The notes beneath the pieces are model-generated. The model was given only the letters and a program-made list of their open reading frames with translations. It searched no databases and was not told the DNA's origin. This document shows, one piece after another, positions 35,438 through 46,716 of a DNA stretch of 64,000 nucleotides. The stretch is from Raineya sp. Lineage in GTDB: Bacteria; Bacteroidota; Bacteroidia; Cytophagales; Thermonemataceae. The position numbers and the translations under genes are program-made. Location of the stretch: the NCBI GenBank assembly GCA_025454915.1, contig JALONN010000002.1, positions 62,001 to 126,000 on the forward strand. The letters are read 5' to 3'. Each line of letters begins with the position of its first letter. The stretch's first letter is position 1.

Positions 35438-35445
35438 CAAATATA
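35438..35445 (-). promoter_or_regulatory. Possible -7 element for gldG
   Basis: TATATTTG on the minus strand fits TAnnTTTG exactly. No TTTG is found at the usual distance upstream, and the preceding gene ends only 15 bases away, so gldG may also be transcribed from further upstream. Confidence 0.35.
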
Positions 35446-35460
35446 TAATTTTTTTATAGA

Positions 35461-35988
35461 TTAACCTTTACCAAAATTGAAGCCAATTGGTTCTCGTTCA
35501 TTATCTTCCCATTCAGTCACAGCATTCAGGAAATCTTCTAAATGTTTCAATATCAAGTCTTCAGTTATTTCGGATGGTTCAAAATTTCCTAAGAATAAGG
35601 GTTCCCTTTTTTCAACCCATTGTTCAATATGAGGATAATAAATACTTACAGTAATGGTTCGGTTATAGGTTTGAGCATAGCTAAGCATCCCTCCATACTT
35701 CACATAAGATTTCACACTATCTATCGTTTTATACACAATACCACTATACATATTTTTTAAATGCAACGAGGCTGACTCTAAATTTATACTTTGTGGAGCT
35801 TTTTCATTATATTCTTGCAAACCTACATACCACTCATTAGGTATAGACTGAACAATTTTATCTAAAGTTTGCAAAATCAGGTTTTTGGTTGTTTGTATCC
35901 ATTCCTGATGTCGTTTCTGAATTTTCTGTAAAGAGTGTATATACTCTTCTGTTTTAGATTTTATGTGTTGTAGTTGAGTCTCGTTCAT
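35461..35988 (-). CDS. Conserved-looking cytoplasmic protein of unknown function
   Basis: This encodes a 175-residue soluble protein without signal peptide or membrane segment. Residues 1-45 are strongly helical and may form a coiled coil (HIKSKTEEYIHSLQKIQKRHQEW). The middle (about 65-130) has beta-rich aromatic segments such as YGGMLSYAQTYNRTITVSIYYP, and the end is acidic (TEWEDNEREP). I do not recognise a family. It lies 18 bases behind the membrane patatin gene and 40 bases before gldG, so it is probably co-transcribed with the patatin gene. Confidence 0.6.
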   Translation of the reverse strand: MNETQLQHIKSKTEEYIHSLQKIQKRHQEWIQTTKNLILQTLDKIVQSIPNEWYVGLQEYNEKAPQSINLESASLHLKNMYSGIVYKTIDSVKSYVKYGGMLSYAQTYNRTITVSIYYPHIEQWVEKREPLFLGNFEPSEITEDLILKHLEDFLNAVTEWEDNEREPIGFNFGKG

Positions 35989-36006
35989 GGTGTAAAACTT
36001 TTAGAT

Positions 36007-38370
36007 TTAATAAGATATAGGTACATTCAATAATGATGCAAGATATTTGACAGAACTATAATTTCGTAATTCAAATATTGTTCTATGAATACTTTGTTTT
36101 TCTTTTTTAGTTAGATGCCAGCTCAAAACAGCTCTTTCTATAATAATTTTTTTATTCGGATCAATCCTTTCAGGGTTTTCCAGATTTTTGTGAATTTCAT
36201 CTAGATTCTTAGAAATAGGAATATACTCAAACTCTACTCTGTGTATTTTGGTTTTACCCAAACTTCCCTGCACATATTCTACTAGATTATCATTGTTGAT
36301 ATCCTGCATATATTCCTGATTCATATAGATACCTTCTAAAGGTGTAAATAATCTCTGAAATAGTGAGGGTTGTATTCTTTTTTCAATAGGTTTATTCTTC
36401 TGAGTATCTCTGATAGAGACAATGATAGCCCCAGAAGTATTTTTTTGAATCCAGTCTTTAAACACAAAGATAAACCTTGCTGCTGCTTCTACTCCAAAGT
36501 TATCAGAAATACCCGCATCCATAATCTGCATTTCTGGTTCGCTGGGCAGTTTTACGTTAGGGGCAACATAAGGGAAGGTTGCACTCATCCGTAATGCACT
36601 AAGGAATCGGAGATTGTGGCTTTCTTGGTCTTTAAAAAATCTCAGAAATTCTATTCCTTTCACCTTCTGGTTTAGAAATCTACTCTGAAAAATACTTGGT
36701 GTACACATATAAGACATCTGCTGAGGGGAGATATAGAGTTTACGCCCATCATTCACAATGGTAGGTGAAAGCACCATCATAGGAATAAGTCCCTGTCTTT
36801 CAGGCTCTCTATAATCACCTAATGACTTATCTAATACTCCTGCTGTATTTTCATTGAGTTGTTGCTCAAAAGCATAGCCTCTGTCCTTAAAATAAGTACG
36901 TCCTTTATAATTAAATTTCTGAAAACGAAAGAAAATGTCATTGACAACCCAGCTAAATGTAATGGCATTCAAATTATCTCTTGCAATATTTTCAAAGTAT
37001 TCATTTGCATAAATATCTATTTTTTCACCTTGTTGTTGCCTTAAATACAATTCACGAAAATAAGCAGCTCCCACAAGTCCTCCTGACGCTCCTGTCATCA
37101 GAATTGAATGGTTCATCAATTGCCCTCCTAATGTGCTATCTACATATTGCAGCGTACGCATTGTCCAGACGGAGGCTCTTTGTCCACCACCACTACTACA
37201 AATAAACACCATTTTAGGAGGCTCTTTTTTAGGAAATTTGGCTCGCCAATTGTCTAATATCTTGATAGTTTCATTATAATCCTGCTTAAAGTTTTCATCA
37301 TTTACGTTGTCCCGAACCATTTTTGTAGAATATTCTGGTCTTTTGGGTGTCTCATAGTTAATCCCATATACCTCATAAGCCTGATTAAACCAGTCTCTTT
37401 TGGTAACCACATTAAAGCCTATCAGTAAAATTATCAGAGCTGTAATCACCCAGCTTTTAAGCCAAAAGGTAAATGCTCCTACAAACATCACAACCAATGT
37501 AAGAAGTAATACCAAACTTGCTCCAGCAGGTATCTGAAAATAAGGATTTTCTTCAAAATACCCCAAAATCATCACTGCAATAAAAATTGTAGACTGGATA
37601 ATGACAGCATTAAAATGATTCTGACTAAAGACCTTCATCAAAGCAGCTTTGTCAATACCTATTATTTCTTTTACCCTTTTATAGTGTATTGGAGAGGCAA
37701 AATAATAGTCTACTCTTGTTTTATCTTTACGAGCTGCATCATAACGATCTTTGATATTAATTTTTGCAATTTTAGTCTTTCTCAAACTTACATTCAACCC
37801 ATCACTTGCCTTTTTTAATATCTTAAAGATATCTTTATTGGTTAAGAAAAAATATAGAAAGAAAAAACCACACATCAGAGAAAAGCCCCCTAAAAAACCA
37901 GATACATTCCACCAAATCTCACTTTCTACTTCCATTGCACTGTCTCGTTCAAATACAACAAATTCCCATAAGTAAATAAACAGAAATGCTACGGGAAAAA
38001 AACTATTATTAATACAATATTTGAAGAAAGGGTACCGAAGATGTCCTAAAAAGCCAAATCTATGGGAATCAAGAATATAACAGGTAATATGGTAGGACAT
38101 CGTAAAACCTCCTAGTGTAATACCTAAAATAAATAAACTCCAAATATTAACCCGATTGATATATTCTGGCTCCAGAAACAAATAGGAAAGTCCCATCATA
38201 CTGCCTACATAATCTGTTGTAATACCTATTAGTAGTAACCAAAGAATATGTAATAAATGGTTTTTACGAAGGTTGAGTAGTAATAACTGAATAGGAAAAG
38301 AGAACCATACTACTGAAACAATAGGCAACCATATATATCTATAAAGCCATCTCAGTTGTTTTTTAGGCAT
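36007..38370 (-). CDS. Membrane-anchored patatin-like phospholipase
   Basis: This is a 787-residue protein. The first 330 residues contain about eight hydrophobic segments, unusual for the patatin family. The catalytic domain follows: the oxyanion loop SSGGGQRA, the nucleophile Ser429 in TGASGG and the catalytic Asp618 in MDAGISDNFG (DAG rather than the common DGG). It is therefore expected to be an integral membrane lipid acyl hydrolase. The ATG at 38368-38370 is preferred, since an upstream GTG (38404-38406) would coincide with the transcription start predicted from TACATTTG at 38413-38420. The gene downstream encodes an unknown 175-residue protein. Confidence 0.85.
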   Translation of the reverse strand: MPKKQLRWLYRYIWLPIVSVVWFSFPIQLLLLNLRKNHLLHILWLLLIGITTDYVGSMMGLSYLFLEPEYINRVNIWSLFILGITLGGFTMSYHITCYILDSHRFGFLGHLRYPFFKYCINNSFFPVAFLFIYLWEFVVFERDSAMEVESEIWWNVSGFLGGFSLMCGFFFLYFFLTNKDIFKILKKASDGLNVSLRKTKIAKINIKDRYDAARKDKTRVDYYFASPIHYKRVKEIIGIDKAALMKVFSQNHFNAVIIQSTIFIAVMILGYFEENPYFQIPAGASLVLLLTLVVMFVGAFTFWLKSWVITALIILLIGFNVVTKRDWFNQAYEVYGINYETPKRPEYSTKMVRDNVNDENFKQDYNETIKILDNWRAKFPKKEPPKMVFICSSGGGQRASVWTMRTLQYVDSTLGGQLMNHSILMTGASGGLVGAAYFRELYLRQQQGEKIDIYANEYFENIARDNLNAITFSWVVNDIFFRFQKFNYKGRTYFKDRGYAFEQQLNENTAGVLDKSLGDYREPERQGLIPMMVLSPTIVNDGRKLYISPQQMSYMCTPSIFQSRFLNQKVKGIEFLRFFKDQESHNLRFLSALRMSATFPYVAPNVKLPSEPEMQIMDAGISDNFGVEAAARFIFVFKDWIQKNTSGAIIVSIRDTQKNKPIEKRIQPSLFQRLFTPLEGIYMNQEYMQDINNDNLVEYVQGSLGKTKIHRVEFEYIPISKNLDEIHKNLENPERIDPNKKIIIERAVLSWHLTKKEKQSIHRTIFELRNYSSVKYLASLLNVPISY

Positions 38371-38412
38371 ATTCGTTTTAATAAGAGAACTTCCAATTCC
38401 ATACACATATTA

Positions 38413-38420
38413 CAAATGTA
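38413..38420 (-). promoter_or_regulatory. Possible -7 element for the membrane patatin gene
   Basis: TACATTTG on the minus strand matches TAnnTTTG exactly and would start transcription near 38406. This supports the ATG at 38370 as the real start. No clear -33 element is seen. Confidence 0.4.
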
Positions 38421-38493
38421 TCAAGATTTTTCTAAAAACTTTGTACTTTTAACAGATAAGTTTATAACTTTCTAATATCTTTATTCAAAGTTA

Positions 38494-38525
38494 TTTGCAG
38501 AAAATAATGCCTTTAATTATTTTTG
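38494..38525 (+). promoter_or_regulatory. Promoter for the acyl-CoA carboxylase/ligA operon
   Basis: TTTG (38494-38497) and TATTTTTG (38518-38525) are separated by 20 bases, matching the Bacteroidota pattern exactly. The leader to the ATG at 38566 would be about 33 bases. Confidence 0.6.
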
Positions 38526-38565
38526 AACCTATCAATTTTGAGAAAATTTAACAATTTATACCCTC

Positions 38566-40128
38566 ATGAATTCAGGAAAAACGAAAGCCGAAAAATACGA
38601 AGTTTTACGTCAGAAAAATGAAGAAGCTTTGCTTGCAGGAGGTGCAGATAAGATAGCTTCACAACATAAAAAAGGTAAGTTAACAGCTCGTGAACGTATA
38701 GATTTGTTATTAGATGAGGGTTCTTTTGAAGAAATAGGAAAATTTGTAATGCATAGAACCAGAGACTTTGGAATGGATAAACAGCATTTCTTGGGGGATG
38801 GGGTTATAACAGGCTATGGTACAGTTGGAGGGCGTTTAGTCTATGTTTTTTCACAAGATTTTACAGTTTTTGGAGGTTCATTATCAGAAGCTTATGCAGA
38901 AAAAATTTGTAAAATCATGGACTTAGCCATGAAGAATGGTGCTCCCGTAATTGGGTTAAACGATTCAGGTGGAGCAAGGATACAAGAAGGAGTTGTGTCA
39001 TTGGCTGGTTATGCTGATATTTTTTATAGAAATACTTTGGCTTCAGGCGTTATTCCTCAAATTTCAGCTATTATGGGTCCTTGTGCTGGTGGAGCTGTTT
39101 ATTCTCCAGCTATTACAGATTTTATCTTAATGACTGAAAACACTTCTTATATGTTTGTAACAGGTCCTAACGTGGTAAAGACTGTTACTCATGAAGATGT
39201 AAGTTCTGAAGATTTGGGTGGAGCTTCAGCACATAGCACAAAATCTGGTGTTACACATTTTTCTTGTGCTAACGAAATTGATACCATTCAGCATATCAAA
39301 AAACTTCTTTCGTACATGCCTCAAAACTGTGAGGAAGATACTCCTATGGCTGCTTATGAAGCTCAAGGTGATGAATCCAGACCTTCTTTGGATGATATTA
39401 TCCCTGACAATCCCAATCAACCATACGATATGAGAGAAGTTATTGAGACAGTGGTAGATGAGGCTAGTTTTTTAGAAGTTCACAAAAATTTTGCAGAAAA
39501 TATTGTAGTTGGTTTTGCTCGTTTAGGTGGAAGAAGTATTGGTATTGTAGGTAATCAACCTGCTGTATTGGCTGGTGTTTTGGATATAAATGCAAGTATT
39601 AAAGCAGCTCGTTTTGTTCGTTTCTGTGATAGTTTTAATATTCCTTTGCTTGTGTTTGAAGATGTTCCAGGGTTTTTACCAGGTACAGACCAAGAGTGGC
39701 ATGGAATTATTACACACGGTGCAAAACTTTTATATGCATTCTGTGAGGCTACTGTTCCAAGAATTACGGTCATTACCCGTAAAGCTTATGGTGGAGCTTA
39801 TGATGTGATGAATTCCAAACATATTGGTGCAGATATGAATTATGCTTGGCCTACTGCCGAAATTGCCGTAATGGGAGCTAAAGGTGCTGCCGAGATTATT
39901 TTCAAGAAAGAAATTTCAGAAGCAGAAAATCCAGAGGCAAAACTTCAGGAAAAAGTGGATGAATATGAAAAGAAATTTGCCAACCCTTACAGAGCAGCAT
40001 TCAGAGGTTATATTGATGAGGTAATTATGCCATCACAGACACGCCAAAAATTAATCAAAGCATTCAAAATGCTTGAGAACAAGGTGGCAACTTTACCTAA
40101 AAAGAAGCACGGAAATATTCCTTTGTAA
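38566..40128 (+). CDS. pccB: Acyl-CoA (propionyl-CoA) carboxylase beta subunit
   Basis: This is a 520-residue carboxyltransferase subunit of a biotin-dependent acyl-CoA carboxylase. [48 protein letters not shown] and [29 protein letters not shown]...[10 protein letters not shown] are typical of PccB. It would convert propionyl-CoA to methylmalonyl-CoA (or acetyl-CoA to malonyl-CoA) with a biotin carboxylase/BCCP partner that is not in this window. It has a good promoter and is followed after 30 bases by ligA, so the two are probably co-transcribed despite unrelated functions. Confidence 0.92.
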   Translation: MNSGKTKAEKYEVLRQKNEEALLAGGADKIASQHKKGKLTARERIDLLLDEGSFEEIGKFVMHRTRDFGMDKQHFLGDGVITGYGTVGGRLVYVFSQDFTVFGGSLSEAYAEKICKIMDLAMKNGAPVIGLNDSGGARIQEGVVSLAGYADIFYRNTLASGVIPQISAIMGPCAGGAVYSPAITDFILMTENTSYMFVTGPNVVKTVTHEDVSSEDLGGASAHSTKSGVTHFSCANEIDTIQHIKKLLSYMPQNCEEDTPMAAYEAQGDESRPSLDDIIPDNPNQPYDMREVIETVVDEASFLEVHKNFAENIVVGFARLGGRSIGIVGNQPAVLAGVLDINASIKAARFVRFCDSFNIPLLVFEDVPGFLPGTDQEWHGIITHGAKLLYAFCEATVPRITVITRKAYGGAYDVMNSKHIGADMNYAWPTAEIAVMGAKGAAEIIFKKEISEAENPEAKLQEKVDEYEKKFANPYRAAFRGYIDEVIMPSQTRQKLIKAFKMLENKVATLPKKKHGNIPL

Positions 40129-40146
40129 TAACTAATCAGAACTTAA

Positions 40147-42171
<2,025 letters not shown>

Positions 42172-42172
42172 T

Positions 42173-42199
42173 AAAAAGGAGGCTTTTGCCTCCTTTTTG
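42173..42199. terminator. Bidirectional terminator between ligA and the convergent small gene
   Basis: AAAAAGGAGGC and GCCTCCTTTTT pair around a small loop, with A and T runs flanking, so it can end transcription of ligA on the plus strand and of the small membrane-anchored gene on the minus strand. It starts two bases after the ligA stop. Confidence 0.88.
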
Positions 42200-42201
42200 T
42201 T

Positions 42202-42552
42202 TTATAATAATTGTGAATTTTTCTTTTCGTTGTTATCTATCATATTCTGCTTGAAATCATAAAGGATATTACCATTATCACTCACACGCAATTGAGCATA
42301 ACCGTTATTAACTAAATTTTCCAAACGTTGTTGAGCTTGTTGTTTGTTCAATGATGTTTGAGATGATAATTCTTGAGCTGAAATAATTCCTCCTTTTAAA
42401 TTTGCAAAACGCATAATCATTTCATCTGTAAGCTCAAATGTACTTTTGGATGGTTGTTGCTCTTTTGCTTGTTTATTTTTCCTACGATTTGCAATAAAAA
42501 CTGCAATGGCTACAGCGATGCCTATTCCTATAAAGTGAAAATCATGATCCAT
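42202..42552 (-). CDS. Membrane-anchored winged-helix-like small protein
   Basis: This encodes a 116-residue protein with one N-terminal transmembrane helix (FIGIGIAVAIAVFIA) followed by basic residues (NRRKNKQ), so the rest faces the cytoplasm. The soluble part (about 45-95) has ELSSQTSLNKQQAQQRLENLVNNGYAQLRVSDNG, a helix-turn-helix followed by a small beta wing, as in winged-helix domains. It may be a membrane-tethered regulator, but no DNA target or partner is evident. It is convergent with ligA and shares its terminator. Confidence 0.6.
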   Translation of the reverse strand: MDHDFHFIGIGIAVAIAVFIANRRKNKQAKEQQPSKSTFELTDEMIMRFANLKGGIISAQELSSQTSLNKQQAQQRLENLVNNGYAQLRVSDNGNILYDFKQNMIDNNEKKNSQLL

Positions 42553-42661
42553 ACACCTGAAATATTTTTTTTATTATTTTGAAATTAAGAGTATTTTGCA
42601 AATATTGGTTATCTTTTTTGTAATTTGATGACATCTTACATTTTAAAATTCATAAAACTGT

Positions 42662-44323
42662 ATGTTCTTTGGTCAAACAATACGAAATTTAAAAAGAATT
42701 AGACAAATTACCAATATTTTATTAAAATATGGTTTTGAGGATATTGTTGCCAATACCCCTTTGAAAGCCATTATCCCTGCCAGTAGGCGTTTGGCTCGTT
42801 TAAGAGGTGAGGATATCACAGACAAATATACAAGACCTCAACTTTCTCGAATGGCAGCCGAAGAACTAGGTCCAACATTTGTAAAATTAGCTCAAATTTT
42901 AGCCAACAGACCAGATATTGTTCCAGAAGAATATCAACATGAATTTGAAAAACTGCAAAGTCAGGTTGCTCCATTCCCAACTGAAATTGCAAAAAAAATT
43001 ATAGAACAAGAATTAAAAAAGCCTCTTGAAGAAATATTTTTAGAATTTGGAGATAAACCCATTGGCTCTGCTTCCATTGGACAAGTACATTTAGCTAAAT
43101 TCCAAGATGGGCAAGAAGTGGTTGTAAAAGTGCAACGCCCTGATGTAGCAAAAAAAGTAATGACGGATTTAGCTATCATTAAAGATATTGTAAAAAGAGG
43201 CGATAATTTCTTCAAAGAACAGGGCTTTTATAATATCATGGATATTGTAGTAGCCTTTGAAAAGAGCATTAAAAAAGAATTAGATTATACCAACGAAGCC
43301 CGATATATAGATCAGTTCAGAACTTATTACAAAGATTATAAAAATTTTTACGTTCCGAAAGCTTTCTTAGACTATACCACCAAACAAGTAATGGTGTTAG
43401 AGTTTGTGAAAGGGTGTAAAATTACAGATGTTAATCAGCTCAAAAAGTGGGGACTAGAGCCTACTAAGATTGCAGAGACAGGGATGGATATTTATCTTAC
43501 CCAGATTTTCCAACATGGATATTTCCATGCTGATCCTCACCCTGGCAATATTCTTATCCAAGAAAACGGACGTATTTGTCTGATTGACTTCGGAATGGTT
43601 GGGAAGCTTACCAAAAACGACCGATTTGCATTTGCAGGAGTACTCATTGCAATGGCACAAAAAAATCCCAAGGAAATGGCTCGAAGTTTTAAAGCTTTAG
43701 CTATTGATTCAGCCATTGAAGATGATAAAATTTTTGAAGCAGCTTTAGGAGAACTCATAGATGATTTTGTTTCATTAGATGTTAATCAGTCAAGTATGAG
43801 TGATATGGCTGCTCGCCTCCAAGAAATTATCCGAGATTTCAGGTTACAAGTACCTGGTGGTGTTTTTATTATCTTAAGAGCTTTAACTATTTTGGAAGGT
43901 ATTGGAAAAACCATCCATCCAACATTTCAAACTTATGAGTTTTTTAAGCCTTATGGAGTCAAAATATTTTTAGACCAATATTCTCCTAAAAATTTAGGTG
44001 AAGATGCCCTCAATACAACTCGTTCATTCATAGGCTTTCTAACAGATTTCCCTAGAGAAGTACGAGAAATTCTTCATAAATTACGGAAAGGCAGAATACA
44101 CATAGAAACCGAATTAATGGGTTATCAGCCTGCTATACAAAGTATTACAAGAGCTATAAGGTATCTGGCAATTAGCATTCTTATTGTTGGTTTACTGATT
44201 AGTGCTTCCATGATGGCAAACATAGAATTTTCAAAAATTTCAACTATTAGTATTATTGGTTTTAGTGCCGCAGGGCTCTTAATGTTTAGTTTATTTTGGA
44301 AATCTTTTTTTACAGATGATTAA
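42662..44323 (+). CDS. ABC1/UbiB (AarF) atypical protein kinase-like protein
   Basis: This is a 553-residue UbiB-family protein with two C-terminal transmembrane helices. Family motifs are present: GPTFVKLAQ at 71-78 (the usual KxGQ is KLAQ here, with Ala77 in place of Gly), the substitute nucleotide loop GSASIGQVHLA, the ATP-binding Lys156 (VVVKVQRP), FHADPHPGNIL with the catalytic Asp and Asn, and LIDFGMVG. Relatives support ubiquinone synthesis or membrane lipid homeostasis; in Bacteroidota, which make menaquinone, the role is unclear. Its stop overlaps the ATG of the histidine kinase gene by one base (TAATG). Confidence 0.9.
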   Translation: MFFGQTIRNLKRIRQITNILLKYGFEDIVANTPLKAIIPASRRLARLRGEDITDKYTRPQLSRMAAEELGPTFVKLAQILANRPDIVPEEYQHEFEKLQSQVAPFPTEIAKKIIEQELKKPLEEIFLEFGDKPIGSASIGQVHLAKFQDGQEVVVKVQRPDVAKKVMTDLAIIKDIVKRGDNFFKEQGFYNIMDIVVAFEKSIKKELDYTNEARYIDQFRTYYKDYKNFYVPKAFLDYTTKQVMVLEFVKGCKITDVNQLKKWGLEPTKIAETGMDIYLTQIFQHGYFHADPHPGNILIQENGRICLIDFGMVGKLTKNDRFAFAGVLIAMAQKNPKEMARSFKALAIDSAIEDDKIFEAALGELIDDFVSLDVNQSSMSDMAARLQEIIRDFRLQVPGGVFIILRALTILEGIGKTIHPTFQTYEFFKPYGVKIFLDQYSPKNLGEDALNTTRSFIGFLTDFPREVREILHKLRKGRIHIETELMGYQPAIQSITRAIRYLAISILIVGLLISASMMANIEFSKISTISIIGFSAAGLLMFSLFWKSFFTDD

Positions 44324-46563
44324 TGAAAAGGTGTTTGTTTGTATATCTTTTCTTTCTTTCTTTTTATTCATTAGCACAAAATAATTTGGATAGTTTATTT
44401 ATTGAGATTCCTAAAGCTACAAAACAAAACTACCGAGATATTATCCACAAGACAATCAGTGAAATTAGAAAAGTTAAAGAAAAAAAGATTTTAGAAAAAA
44501 ATTTATATCTTCTCTTTCATAAAAGCCAACAAGTTCCTTTTGTTGAAGCGTCTTTGCTTGTCCAAATTGAATTAGCGAAATATTATTTTGAGCAAAAGCA
44601 AGAAACTAAAAGCCTTGAATTAGCTTTTGAAACTTATTATAAAGCAAAAGATTTAGACGCTGATTATGAGGTTGCAGAAGTTTCTGCGTTTTTAGCATCT
44701 CTGTATGTGCTTAATGAAAATAACCAGAAGGCTATGGCTTATGCATTGGAAGCACAAGATATATTTGAAAAATTAAATATGCCAAAAAAAGCAAGTATCA
44801 TGTTTTATGATATAGGGCTTGTACAGTTTAGACTTAAACAGTGGAAAAAATCACTAAATACATTATTACAAATAAAAGAAGCATCCCTAATTGAATTAAG
44901 AGAACAAGAGCATATTAATTATTACAATGCTATTGGATTAATCTACAAAAAAACGAATGATTATACAAAAGCGATTCAATATTTTCATAAAGCTATTGAT
45001 GTAGCCCATAAATTTAAGAGAAATGAATGGATTGCTATTTTAACTGGTAATATTGGAGATGTTTATGCTTCACAAAAATTATTTGACTCTGCCCGTAGAT
45101 ATTGGCAAATGGACCTTGATACATGCATCAAATATAAGGTTTGGGGTAATGTTGTTGCCACTTCTAATTATTGGGCAGATAGCTACAAACAAGAAAACAA
45201 ACCCATAGAAGCCCTCAAGTATTATCAAAAGTCCCTTCAATACCTTGATTCACTTCCAACTAAAGAATATGACAATAGATTAACCACTTATCGTGGATGT
45301 TCACATATTTATTTTCAACTCAAAGATTTTGAAAAAGCCTTTTTTTATGAGAAACAAGCAAATATCTACTACGACTCCCTTCAAAACTTTCTAAAAGCTT
45401 CTGAAGTATTACAGACTCAAACCAGTTTTGAAGTTTCTATCAAAGAGAAGGAATTATTAAGTAAAAAACTTGATGCAGAAAAAAGAGATACATTTATCTG
45501 GATTGGCATAAGCATTCTGATATTGTTGATTAGTGTATTAGGCTGGTTATTAAGACGACAATACATTCTCAATAACATAGTTTTAAAGCAGAAAACAGAT
45601 ATTGCTGAACAGAACGAAGAAATTAGCAGGCAAAATGAAGAGCTTTGGGAACAACAACAAGAGATTTTATCACAGACAGAGGTTATCTACGAACGAAATC
45701 AGGAGCAAGAAATTCTAATTCAAAAACTTCATGAGAATGAAGCCTTCTTGCGAGAAGCCCTTAATGAAGTCATTAGAAGTGAAAAGATTATTAATGAAAA
45801 AAATGAGACATTGCAGTCTTATAACAAGAATCTCGAAGATGAAGTAGTCTTGAGAACCCAAGAACTCAGTCAGAAAAACCAAGAACTTATGCAAACAAAT
45901 AGCCAGTTAGAGCAATTTGCATATGTACTGGCTCATAATTTGCGTTCTCCTATTGCACGTTTACGAGGCTTGGTAAGTTGTATAGATATGAACAATCCTA
46001 ATAGTTCAGATAATTTTAAGATTTTAGAATATATTGGAACTTCATCTCTAGAATTGGATTCTATTGTAAAAGATTTGAATAAAATCCTCGAAATCAAAAA
46101 GAATGTAAAAGAGGTTTATGAGCTTGTAAATCTTTATGAAAGAATTAGTGAGAATTTAGAAAATATAAAATCTGATTATCCTAATATTGATTTTGATTTG
46201 GATTTAGCTTTGCAGATTAATGAAGTTTACTCTGTAAAAGCCTATATCAATAGCATTTTTTATAATTTGATTAGTAATGCTTTCAAATACCGAATTGCCA
46301 GTAAAAGGCTCGTAATAACTATTAAAACAGCAGAAACTAATGACTTTATTTATATCGAATTTTCTGACAATGGTTTAGGAATTGATTTAGAGAAGTTTAA
46401 GGATAAGATTTTCACTCCTTATAAAAGATTTCATGAAGGAGTAGAGGGTAAGGGGCTAGGCTTGCATCTTGTTAAAATTCAGGTGGAAGCTCTTAAAGGA
46501 TCTTTAGACATAAAAAGTACTGTAAATCAAGGAACTACTTTTCAAATTTATCTAAAAAAATAA
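44323..46563 (+). CDS. TPR sensor histidine kinase
   Basis: This is a 746-residue kinase with a signal peptide (ending SLAQ), about six tetratricopeptide repeats up to residue 360, one transmembrane helix at 391-410 and a long Gln/Glu-rich coiled coil. The HisKA domain carries His538 in VLAHNLRSP and is followed by an ATPase domain (NLISNAFKY, DNGLGI, GKGLGLHLVK). The TPR region probably senses an extracytoplasmic protein state. The same front end (TPR, helix, coiled coil) is joined to a SpoIIE phosphatase at 29244-31640. It overlaps the UbiB-like gene by one base, so the two are likely co-translated. No response regulator is adjacent. Confidence 0.92.
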   Translation: MKRCLFVYLFFLSFYSLAQNNLDSLFIEIPKATKQNYRDIIHKTISEIRKVKEKKILEKNLYLLFHKSQQVPFVEASLLVQIELAKYYFEQKQETKSLELAFETYYKAKDLDADYEVAEVSAFLASLYVLNENNQKAMAYALEAQDIFEKLNMPKKASIMFYDIGLVQFRLKQWKKSLNTLLQIKEASLIELREQEHINYYNAIGLIYKKTNDYTKAIQYFHKAIDVAHKFKRNEWIAILTGNIGDVYASQKLFDSARRYWQMDLDTCIKYKVWGNVVATSNYWADSYKQENKPIEALKYYQKSLQYLDSLPTKEYDNRLTTYRGCSHIYFQLKDFEKAFFYEKQANIYYDSLQNFLKASEVLQTQTSFEVSIKEKELLSKKLDAEKRDTFIWIGISILILLISVLGWLLRRQYILNNIVLKQKTDIAEQNEEISRQNEELWEQQQEILSQTEVIYERNQEQEILIQKLHENEAFLREALNEVIRSEKIINEKNETLQSYNKNLEDEVVLRTQELSQKNQELMQTNSQLEQFAYVLAHNLRSPIARLRGLVSCIDMNNPNSSDNFKILEYIGTSSLELDSIVKDLNKILEIKKNVKEVYELVNLYERISENLENIKSDYPNIDFDLDLALQINEVYSVKAYINSIFYNLISNAFKYRIASKRLVITIKTAETNDFIYIEFSDNGLGIDLEKFKDKIFTPYKRFHEGVEGKGLGLHLVKIQVEALKGSLDIKSTVNQGTTFQIYLKK

Positions 46564-46580
46564 AACTCTTCTATTTTAAA

Positions 46581-46631
46581 TTTGGTTTTTGCTTTAGTAA
46601 AGTTTATAACTTTGCTAAAGCAAAAACCAAA
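46581..46631. repeat. 22-bp nearly perfect inverted repeat
   Basis: TTTGGTTTTTGCTTTAGTAAAG and CTTTGCTAAAGCAAAAACCAAA form a 22-bp stem with a single T-G pair and a seven-base loop, 18 bases after the histidine kinase stop and 86 bases before the convergent outer-membrane protein stop. It lacks a clear T-tract on either strand. It probably acts as a bidirectional terminator or 3'-end barrier between the two genes. Confidence 0.7.
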
Positions 46632-46716
46632 AGTTTGAAGACTTGCGAGATTGAAAGTGGTATTTACAATAGTTACTCCATTTGCTTTGGCATTCACCAA
46701 TATTGACTTTAATTTT

